22,157 nucleotides of DNA from Bacillota bacterium (lineage in GTDB: Bacteria; Bacillota_A; Clostridia; DSM-8532). The translations under genes were made by a program, and so were the position numbers. Each line of letters starts with the position of its first letter. Within the stretch, counting starts at the first letter, position 1. The notes beneath the pieces were generated by a model, which did not search any database, was not told the DNA's origin, and worked only from the letters and a program-made list of their open reading frames with translations. Below are positions 1 through 5,537 of this stretch, piece by piece. The stretch lies in contig JAFADM010000528.1 of assembly GCA_023424865.1 (NCBI GenBank), positions 1 to 22,157 on the forward strand. The letters run 5' to 3'.

Positions 1-12
1 GGGCTTCACGGC

Positions 13-40
13 TTGCAAATTTTTCTGCATGGTATATAAT
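13..40 (+). promoter_or_regulatory. Promoter of the Bax-inhibitor-1 family gene
   Basis: A -35 TTGCAA (13-18), a 16-nt spacer and a perfect -10 TATAAT (35-40) lie 40 nt upstream of the first ATG. This is a SigA-type promoter by pattern only. The expected transcription start is near 47, giving a short leader that carries the ribosome binding site GAGGTGG at 66-72. Confidence 0.65.
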
Positions 41-79
41 AGGTGTAAAAGAATAAGCTAGGAAAGAGGTGGATAGTAA

Positions 80-790
80 ATGAACGACAATTTTGGAGTA
101 AGAACTTTTGAAGAAGAGGTTGCATCGGTAAAAGGACTGAATCAGTTTATTGCCAAGGTTTTCGGCTGGATGTTTTTAGGTCTTATGGCAACTGCCGGCG
201 TGGCCTTTTATGTTGCCTCCAACGAAACACTGATTTATAATATCGTATCAAACAGAATCCTGTTTTACGGACTAATGATAGGCGAACTGGCACTGGTCAT
301 GATGCTGTCGGCCCGTATTACCAAGCTATCCTTCCCGGCAGCAATGGGGTTTTTTATTGGCTACGCCGTGCTCAATGGTGTAACCCTTTCGACTCTCTTT
401 TATGCCTTTACGGGAGGAGCTCTCACCAACGCCTTTGCCATTACGGCAGTTACCTTTGGTGTCATGAGCATTTACGGCTATTTTACCCAGGCCGACCTTA
501 CACGGTTCCGCTCCCTTTTGTTTATGGGCCTTATAGGTGTTGTGGTATTATCCGTGGTTAACCTGTTCCTGAGAAGCAGTTCTCTTGAATGGTTTGTCAG
601 CTTGATTGGACTTTTTGTATTCCTGGGCTTAACCGCTTACGACATGCAGAAGCTAAAGGGCTATTACTACCAGACCGAGGGCAATGTTGCGCTAAGAAAC
701 AACCTTGGTGTTGCAGGAGCGCTTAACCTGTATCTTGACTTTATCAATCTGTTCCTTATCTTCCTTCGTATCTTCGGAAGAAGAGACTAA
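80..790 (+). CDS. Bax inhibitor-1 (BI-1/YccA) family integral membrane protein
   Basis: This is a 236-residue, very hydrophobic protein with about seven membrane segments starting near residue 25, after a short soluble N-terminus. The order of segments and the C-terminal pattern (a Thr-Ala-Tyr-Asp stretch near residue 187, then ALNLYLDFINLFLIFLRIFG close to the end) are typical of the bacterial BI-1/YccA/YbhL (TMBIM-like) family. Family members are inner-membrane proteins, some shown to act as pH-sensitive calcium leak channels and others linked to FtsH-dependent quality control. The physiological role here is unknown. The ATG start is supported by GAGGTGG seven nt upstream. The gene has its own promoter and terminator, so it appears monocistronic. 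Confidence 0.93.
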   Translation: MNDNFGVRTFEEEVASVKGLNQFIAKVFGWMFLGLMATAGVAFYVASNETLIYNIVSNRILFYGLMIGELALVMMLSARITKLSFPAAMGFFIGYAVLNGVTLSTLFYAFTGGALTNAFAITAVTFGVMSIYGYFTQADLTRFRSLLFMGLIGVVVLSVVNLFLRSSSLEWFVSLIGLFVFLGLTAYDMQKLKGYYYQTEGNVALRNNLGVAGALNLYLDFINLFLIFLRIFGRRD

Positions 791-807
791 AACCTGACCG
801 ATAATAC

Positions 808-854
808 AAAAACCTTTCCCAGCAGGCAAAAACCTGATGGGAAAGGTTTTTTTT
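808..854 (+). terminator. Rho-independent terminator of the BI-1 gene
   Basis: A 14-bp perfect stem (AAAAACCTTTCCCA at 808-821 with its complement at 838-851) ends in a T-run to 854, starting 17 nt after the stop codon. The 16-nt loop can form a further CAGG/CCTG stem. The structured repeat at 855 begins directly after the T-run. Confidence 0.92.
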
Positions 855-918
855 GTAGCCATTTGCTTAAGCAAACCTCGCTAAAAGGGAGGGCTTTCGA
901 TGCCCCACGAGCTTTTTT
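855..918 (+). repeat. Structured intergenic repeat, copy A
   Basis: About 60 nt that match the element at 7916-7974 (minus strand) at most positions, although the two places share no gene. Conserved blocks in order are GTAGCCATTTGC, AAGCAAA, GCTAAAAGGGAG, GATGCCCC and GAGCTTTT. Potential RNA pairing: TAGC with GCTA enclosing the hairpin TTTGC-TTAA-GCAAA, then GGGC-TTTCGAT-GCCC, then a T-run. It starts at the last T of the BI-1 terminator. Possible identities are a dispersed extragenic palindrome, a small RNA or a tandem terminator. It matches no riboswitch class I recognise. Confidence 0.7.
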
Positions 919-971
919 TAAAAAATAAAAGCGTTTTTTCTTATTATGAATTGAAGTTCCTCAAGCATTTC

Positions 972-1000
972 TTTACGTAAGGTTAACCATTGATTATAAT
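972..1000 (+). promoter_or_regulatory. Promoter of the soluble chemoreceptor-like gene
   Basis: TTTACG (972-977), a 17-nt spacer and a perfect TATAAT (995-1000). The predicted transcript starts near 1007 and has a leader of about 66 nt that contains the short direct repeats at 1008-1041 and the GGGGGAG ribosome binding site at 1061-1067. Confidence 0.6.
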
Positions 1001-1007
1001 AAGGTTT

Positions 1008-1041
1008 AATACAGGAATAAATCAGGATTAAATCAGGTTCA
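1008..1041 (+). repeat. Three imperfect tandem 11-12-bp repeats in the leader
   Basis: AATACAGGAATA, AATCAGGATTA and AATCAGGTTCA lie head to tail just downstream of the predicted transcription start. The last two are AAATCAGG direct repeats spaced exactly 11 bp (1019-1029 and 1030-1040). They may be a regulator site on one face of the helix or an RNA element. Only the repeat itself is seen. Confidence 0.5.
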
Positions 1042-1072
1042 GTGCAGTGCTATTGAAAAAGGGGGAGTCAAT

Positions 1073-2080
1073 TTGTCAGAAGTAGACAACAGGCTGGATC
1101 TTTCCGTTCGCCTACAAAAACTCAGAGCATCCTACGAGGATATGACGGGTGTAGTAAAAAGCGTGGAGCAAATAACCAGCCAAACAAAGCTCTTAGCCCT
1201 TAATTCCGCTATTGAAGCGGCACGGGCAGGAGAAGCGGGCAAGGGCTTCAGCGTTGTAGCCGGTGAAATAAAAAAACTTGCCGAACGAAGCAAGGAAGCC
1301 AACCTGCGAAGTGCGGCGCTCATTACAACCATTAAGGATTTGGCTGATGAAATTATAGCAGTAAGGACAGCTGATATCGCATACGATATTATGGACAAAA
1401 TTGATCGGAATATGTTTGAGCGGTATTGCGATGTTCAAACCTGGGCTACCTTCGACAAGGTGGTTGAATTTCTGGAAAAGCGTGATGAAGCCAGTTATGA
1501 AGCTGCCTCCGCCTTTTTAAAAAGACTGGTTGACATTCAACAAGTCTATCATGATGTGTACATAGCCGACTTGAGCGGAACCATTCTGGCCGCCGGAGTG
1601 CGCCGGGAGCTGGTAGGTGTTAATGCCTCCGGAAAGGAATGGCACCGGGAAACCGTTGCCACACGGTCCGTCAATGTGATGGACATGCACTATTCCGAAC
1701 GTCTGAAAGGCTGTACGGTGGCATTCAGCAGCCCTGTTACAAATGCCTCGGGCCAAATTGTGGGCATACTTACCACACGATTTAACTGGGAATATGTCAA
1801 CGGCATTGTAGACTCGGCTAAGGTCAGCCAGAGAGGGGATATTGCCGTTGTGAACAAGGATGGGGTCATCATTGCCGCCCAAAGCCGTACGGGACTTCTT
1901 AAGAAGAATATCAGCCACCTTGAAGCGGTGAGAAGAGCCTGCGCCGGAGAGCTTTACGGGTATACCAACGAAAAATATGAGGACGGTGTCATGTGCCTTT
2001 TTGGGTATGCCCACACCAGAGGGTATAATTCCTATAAGGGGAAGGATTGGTCCGTTATTGTTCAGGAGCCGCTGGATTAA
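1073..2080 (+). CDS. Soluble methyl-accepting chemotaxis-like protein with C-terminal Cache-like sensor
   Basis: A 335-residue protein with no signal peptide or membrane segment. Residues about 25-76 hold the conserved tip of the chemoreceptor signalling hairpin ([19 protein letters not shown], then [13 protein letters not shown]), the part that contacts CheA and CheW. Residues about 130-335 resemble a double Cache/PDC sensor ([14 protein letters not shown], then [17 protein letters not shown], then [14 protein letters not shown]). The order is reversed relative to classical receptors, which have the sensor first, outside the membrane. The arms flanking the tip are short, so methylation helices are mostly missing. 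Start TTG is chosen because GGGGGAG lies five nt upstream and no ATG precedes the signalling motif. It may sense a cytoplasmic ligand, but the ligand and any chemotaxis partner are unknown. Confidence 0.85.
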   Translation: MSEVDNRLDLSVRLQKLRASYEDMTGVVKSVEQITSQTKLLALNSAIEAARAGEAGKGFSVVAGEIKKLAERSKEANLRSAALITTIKDLADEIIAVRTADIAYDIMDKIDRNMFERYCDVQTWATFDKVVEFLEKRDEASYEAASAFLKRLVDIQQVYHDVYIADLSGTILAAGVRRELVGVNASGKEWHRETVATRSVNVMDMHYSERLKGCTVAFSSPVTNASGQIVGILTTRFNWEYVNGIVDSAKVSQRGDIAVVNKDGVIIAAQSRTGLLKKNISHLEAVRRACAGELYGYTNEKYEDGVMCLFGYAHTRGYNSYKGKDWSVIVQEPLD

Positions 2081-2093
2081 AAGCCCGGTTTGT

Positions 2094-2134
2094 AAAAAAA
2101 GGCGCACGTCTCAAGGTCTGAGACGTGCGCTTTT
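2094..2134. terminator. Bidirectional terminator between converging genes
   Basis: A perfect 12-bp stem (GCGCACGTCTCA at 2102-2113 with 2119-2130) and a 5-nt loop are flanked by seven A on the left and four T on the right. It can end both the plus-strand chemoreceptor gene (stop at 2080) and the minus-strand M42 gene (stop at 2166). Confidence 0.9.
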
Positions 2135-2165
2135 AAGCGCCTTTAGATTTCTTGAAATGTCAGAA

Positions 2166-3194
2166 TTAAGGGGAAACATAAGCCTTTAAAAGGGCCAGGG
2201 TGTTTTCCACACCTTCCCGGTGTGTTCGCTCATAACCATGGGAGGCAGCCACTCCGGGGCCAATGAGACCGTGCCTGAAATCATGGCCGGCAGATAATGC
2301 CGCGTCCACGTCCGATCCGTAAAAGGGATAGATGTCCACCGCATACTGGAGCTTGTTCTCCTTTGCAAGCTCTATGAGCCGGGTGGTTATATCGTAGTCA
2401 TAGGGACCATTGGAGTCCTTTGCACAAATGGAGACTTTGAATTCATCGGTTTCGAGATCCTCTCCGACTACGCCCATATCCACTGAAATCATCTCAGTTA
2501 TTCCATCAGGATAACCGGCGCAGCCGCCGTGGCCCACTTCCTCGTACATGGTAAAAAGCAGCCAAACCTTCCGATTTAGTTGAATTTTTTCTTCCTTAAT
2601 CCATTTTGCCAGTGCAATAAGAATACCTGAGCTGGCTTTGTCATCCAGATGCCGGGATTTTATAAAACCGCTTGAGGTAACCTGGGTGCGAGGATCCAAT
2701 ACAACGAAATCTCCGGCGGAAATGCCCAGCTTTTGAACCTCTTCCTTGTTGGAAACCTTTTCGTCCAGAACAATTTCCATATGCTCGTCATCTCTTTTGC
2801 TGTCCTCAATGCCGCGGCGGGAATGAACAGCAGGATTATTAAGCTGAACGGTTGCCGAATATTCACGGCCGTCCCTCGTAATAACCGTACAGTTTTCCGT
2901 TTCCACATAATTGCCTGGAAATCCGCCGATCTTTGTAAAACGCAGGCGTCCGTTGGATTTTATAGAACGGACCATAAGTCCCAGAGTATCCACGTGAGCA
3001 GCAAGAACAAGCCCGTCGCCTTCACCCCCAAGATCCACAAGAACCGATCCCTTATTGGTAAGCGCGGGTGTATAGCCTAAAGAGGTAAATTCCTGAACCA
3101 GGTAATTGCGGGCCTGGTGTGTGTATCCGGAAGGGCTTGGAATACGGCACAGGTCGGTAATCCGATCGATAGCATATTGAATATAATCCGTCAT
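2166..3194 (-). CDS. M42 family metallo-aminopeptidase (glutamyl aminopeptidase / tetrahedral type)
   Basis: The 342-residue product has the dinuclear metal-site pattern of peptidase family M42: His67 and Asp69 (AAHVDTLG), Asp184 (RHLDDKASS), Glu218-Glu219 (YEEVGHGG), Asp239 (SVDMG) and His319 (ASHGYERTH). Family members are cytoplasmic aminopeptidases that form large self-compartmentalised assemblies and trim short peptides; some are misnamed CelM endoglucanase. A longer reading from an ATG at 3209 is rejected because that ATG is part of the sequence ATGGAGG, the ribosome binding site for the ATG at 3194. It lies downstream of the MFS and kinase genes on the same strand after a 195-nt gap with a possible promoter, so it may be expressed separately. 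Substrate specificity cannot be read from sequence. Confidence 0.93.
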   Translation of the reverse strand: MTDYIQYAIDRITDLCRIPSPSGYTHQARNYLVQEFTSLGYTPALTNKGSVLVDLGGEGDGLVLAAHVDTLGLMVRSIKSNGRLRFTKIGGFPGNYVETENCTVITRDGREYSATVQLNNPAVHSRRGIEDSKRDDEHMEIVLDEKVSNKEEVQKLGISAGDFVVLDPRTQVTSSGFIKSRHLDDKASSGILIALAKWIKEEKIQLNRKVWLLFTMYEEVGHGGCAGYPDGITEMISVDMGVVGEDLETDEFKVSICAKDSNGPYDYDITTRLIELAKENKLQYAVDIYPFYGSDVDAALSAGHDFRHGLIGPGVAASHGYERTHREGVENTLALLKAYVSP

Positions 3195-3202
3195 AATAGG
3201 TT

Positions 3203-3207
3203 CCTCC
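3203..3207 (-). promoter_or_regulatory. Ribosome binding site that fixes the M42 start
   Basis: On the minus strand GGAGG lies 8 nt before the ATG at 3194. It contains the last bases of the alternative in-frame ATG at 3209, which would leave that upstream start without a Shine-Dalgarno sequence. Confidence 0.8.
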
Positions 3208-3255
3208 ATTTACAGTTATCGTTTTAGCTTTCGTCATTCTTCCATTTATTATTTT

Positions 3256-3261
3256 ACTATA
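3256..3261 (-). promoter_or_regulatory. Possible -10 element of the M42 gene
   Basis: TATAGT on the minus strand, about 60 nt before the start codon, in the 195-nt gap between two same-strand genes. No convincing -35 is present at 16-18 nt spacing. The rest of this gap (3262-3389) holds only a weak AAAGC-CGAT-GCTTT hairpin. Confidence 0.3.
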
Positions 3262-3389
3262 ACAAAGCCTTCCGGGGTTAACCGAAAATATATACAAGCT
3301 GAAATGTACCAGACGAGTAAAGCCGATGCTTTGTCCCTGGCTCTGTCACGGCTCGGATGAAATTACGAAGAAAACCATTCTATGTTTGT

Positions 3390-3887
3390 TTATGTAATAA
3401 TGTCTAAAATTTTTAATGAGCATTCTTTTGCTGATGAAGAAAAAGTATCCACGGTTAAAGCATACCCCCCTTTTGGGAACAAGTAATCATAGGATGCTTC
3501 GGCAGAACCCGGACACCTGTTTTTTCTTGCTTCTTCCCGCCGCTTTAATTCATGCAGGGGACATGTCACATGTATTAAGTAAAGAGCATGGGATTTAAGA
3601 CTTTCAGTTAATTGTTTAAATATCCGTTCACTTGTAATGACATGATCAATGATAACGCCTTGCTTTACAAGAAGCATTTCCAGGGCTTTATAACAGAGCT
3701 TCGGGGATATTTCAAATACATCATCCTCATAAATGGCCTCGTTTGCAGTCATTTTAAGGAAATCGTCAATAGAAAGAATGGCATACTCTTCACCGGTTCT
3801 CTCTTTAATAATTGTTTGCAGGGTACTTGCCAAGGTTGATTTCCCACTGCTTGAGGGGCCGTTTAGCAATATAATTTTCTTGCTCAT
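3390..3887 (-). CDS. Chloramphenicol phosphotransferase-like P-loop kinase
   Basis: A 165-residue protein with a Walker A motif near the N-terminus (GPSSSGKST, residues 10-18) and SIDDF at residues 39-43, where the chloramphenicol 3-O-phosphotransferase of Streptomyces venezuelae has its catalytic Asp. The length and a second half with HVTCPLHELKRREEARKNR fit the CPT-like family (small P-loop kinases). Actual substrates of most members are unknown, so resistance should not be assumed. The start follows the MFS stop by 46 nt on the same strand, suggesting a two-gene transcript. Sampled GC is near 38 percent against about 50 percent in the MFS gene, which hints at separate ancestry. The ribosome binding site is weak (AAAGAG). 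Confidence 0.75.
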   Translation of the reverse strand: MSKKIILLNGPSSSGKSTLASTLQTIIKERTGEEYAILSIDDFLKMTANEAIYEDDVFEISPKLCYKALEMLLVKQGVIIDHVITSERIFKQLTESLKSHALYLIHVTCPLHELKRREEARKNRCPGSAEASYDYLFPKGGYALTVDTFSSSAKECSLKILDIIT

Positions 3888-3933
3888 TAGATCTCTTTAT
3901 CTTTCATATAAATTTCAAATTTCATAAGCTAAT

Positions 3934-5115
3934 TCAATTGGATGTAACCGGGCCTTGTCCTTTAATAAACAAGTGGGAAAGAAACGCGGTAATGCAGCCA
4001 ACAACGCCGAGCACAATAAAACCCTGGCTGAGGCTCATATAGTCTCCGATTAGGCCCATTATCACAGGCCCGGAAAACATACCCAGTCCATAGATTGCCT
4101 GAAAGAAGCCCATGGCCGTGGCCCGCTTTTCTGTTTCCATATGCTTTATGCTGAGGCTCATGAGGGCAGGAAAGGAAAGGCCCCGGCCTATACCCGCAAA
4201 TACCTGTGTAAGCATAAGCAGGCCCAGACTCGGACAGAAGGGAATAACCACGGTAAAGACCCCGGAAAGAATAAAGCCCCATATAACAACACGCTTCTCT
4301 CCGTACCTTGCTGAAAGATGCTTGCCGCCGATAATAGAGGCAAAAGCACCGGGAAGAGAAGAAAAAACGGTGAGGAGGGACATTTCAAATTTTGTGGCGC
4401 CCATCTCCTGAGCAAAAAGCGGTGTAAAGCCGAATACGGTTGCAAAGGTAAGGGTTTGGGACAGTATGGCAAGTAAGGAAACCGCAAGGAGTGTTTTGTC
4501 CCCCGCCACCCGAAGAATCTGCTTAAACGAGATTTTCCCGGGGTTTTCCATGTTGTTTTCAACGATAAAGAAGGAGAGAATAAGCGCAATTATGCCCACA
4601 ACCCAGCCGATACCGAAGGTGGAAACGTAGCCTGCCTTTTCCGCTGCATAACCCCCAATGAGCATGGCCAGCATTTGCCCCATTGAATTATAAAAGGAAA
4701 GGGTGCCGATGGCCTCTGTGGAGCGGTTGTGAGGGTAGTAGCTGGCATAAAGCACCGTAAAATCAACCCAGGTGGCTGCGGCAGCCCCTGCCAGCGCCCG
4801 AAAGATAAGAATGGTTGTAAGATCCTTTGAAATCCAGAGCCCAAAGGCGCTTAAAATGGAAAAGACCAGCCCGAAATTAATGAAAAGGCGGCGCTTGTGA
4901 AGTCTGTCCGACAGAATTCCTGTGGGTATACGAAGAAGCATTTGAACAAAGCCATAAGAACCGACGATAATCCCCGCCGTCTTGTGGTCTGCCCCCATTT
5001 CAGTTACATAGGTAGTTAAAATAGGTACGTAGGTATAAAGAGAAAACCAGAACAAGAGGGTGATGCCGCAAAAAAGATGAATGCGGTATTTTTTTTTGTG
5101 TTCGCCATCCAGCAT
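3934..5115 (-). CDS. MFS transporter (drug/metabolite exporter type)
   Basis: A 393-residue protein with about twelve membrane segments in two halves. The loop after segment 2 has the MFS signature (LLRIPTGILSDRLHKRR, near residues 60-76), which retains the Asp and basic residues of motif A. Weakly acidic loops and the overall length fit the small multidrug or sugar-efflux branch of the major facilitator superfamily, proton-driven and located in the cytoplasmic membrane. The ATG start is supported by GGGAGG nine nt upstream, inside the palindrome GGGAGGCTCCC. The CPT-like kinase follows by 46 nt, a pairing that recalls export plus modification of one compound, but this is inference. The substrate cannot be predicted. 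Confidence 0.87.
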   Translation of the reverse strand: MLDGEHKKKYRIHLFCGITLLFWFSLYTYVPILTTYVTEMGADHKTAGIIVGSYGFVQMLLRIPTGILSDRLHKRRLFINFGLVFSILSAFGLWISKDLTTILIFRALAGAAAATWVDFTVLYASYYPHNRSTEAIGTLSFYNSMGQMLAMLIGGYAAEKAGYVSTFGIGWVVGIIALILSFFIVENNMENPGKISFKQILRVAGDKTLLAVSLLAILSQTLTFATVFGFTPLFAQEMGATKFEMSLLTVFSSLPGAFASIIGGKHLSARYGEKRVVIWGFILSGVFTVVIPFCPSLGLLMLTQVFAGIGRGLSFPALMSLSIKHMETEKRATAMGFFQAIYGLGMFSGPVIMGLIGDYMSLSQGFIVLGVVGCITAFLSHLFIKGQGPVTSN

Positions 5116-5152
5116 ATCAGGGAGCCTCCCAGGTTCTTACGTGAAGCCATGA

Positions 5153-5181
5153 ATTAGTACCTTACAGCTAATAAGTGCCAA
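5153..5181 (-). promoter_or_regulatory. Candidate promoter of the MFS-kinase operon
   Basis: Reading the minus strand, TTGGCA (5181-5176), 17 nt, then ACTAAT (5158-5153). The -35 matches five of six consensus bases and the -10 four of six. It lies about 40 nt upstream of the MFS start codon. Confidence 0.4.
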
Positions 5182-5470
5182 TAATAAACAAGTTATTTCT
5201 TCATCGCCTCGTATCAATTGGGCTGCGAGCATAGCTCGCTTTAGTGATTGCAGACTGTTGAAAAGCAATCGTTCAATTAATTAATATATCAGATATCCGT
5301 TAGCTTGAACAGTTGGAATATGTACTGACGGCTGCTTATCGGCAGTTAAATTTAAGGAAATGCTTAAAAACATCAAAATGCTGTTATGAAAGGTCAAAAT
5401 AGATAAAGATTAAGCGCATGTTTGTTAATATAATGGTATTGGTTCGGTTTAATTATTTCAATTTACCGCA
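5182..5470. other. Long divergent intergenic stretch, mostly without recognisable features
   Basis: AT-rich DNA between the divergent MFS and alpha-xylosidase genes. The only clear structure is a compact GC-rich hairpin GCGAGC-ATA-GCTCGC at 5225-5239, not followed by a T-run and therefore not a standard terminator. CTGC-TTATCG-GCAG near 5331-5344 could form a small stem. I see no open frame with a ribosome binding site and no catabolite-responsive element. Confidence 0.5.
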
Positions 5471-5492
5471 CTGTCCTCTTTTTTGAGGACAG
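5471..5492 (+). promoter_or_regulatory. Palindromic operator-like site over the alpha-xylosidase promoter
   Basis: Perfect inverted repeat CTGTCCTC-TTTTTT-GAGGACAG. Its right arm contains the -35 hexamer of the downstream promoter, so bound protein would be expected to block or alter RNA polymerase binding. It lies upstream of the predicted transcription start, so an RNA attenuator is unlikely. Confidence 0.6.
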
Positions 5493-5510
5493 GCGGATTC
5501 CCCTTATAAT
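5483..5510 (+). promoter_or_regulatory. Promoter of the alpha-xylosidase gene
   Basis: TTGAGG (5483-5488), a 16-nt spacer, then a perfect TATAAT (5505-5510). The expected transcription start is near 5517, only about 20 nt before the ATG at 5538, leaving room for the GGGAGG ribosome binding site at 5521-5526. Confidence 0.6.
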
Positions 5511-5537
5511 AATCCGGTTAGGGAGGATGGAAGGAAT

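Noticed and set aside
855..918. Cobalamin or cyclic di-GMP riboswitch identity for the structured repeat
   Set aside because: AAAAGGGA and GCCCC recall the cobalamin core, but the element is far too short, lies behind genes rather than before them, and lacks the other conserved blocks of either class.
3195..3209. Longer M42 reading from an upstream ATG at 3209
   Set aside because: That ATG is part of ATGGAGG, where GGAGG is the ribosome binding site for the ATG at 3194; no Shine-Dalgarno precedes 3209.
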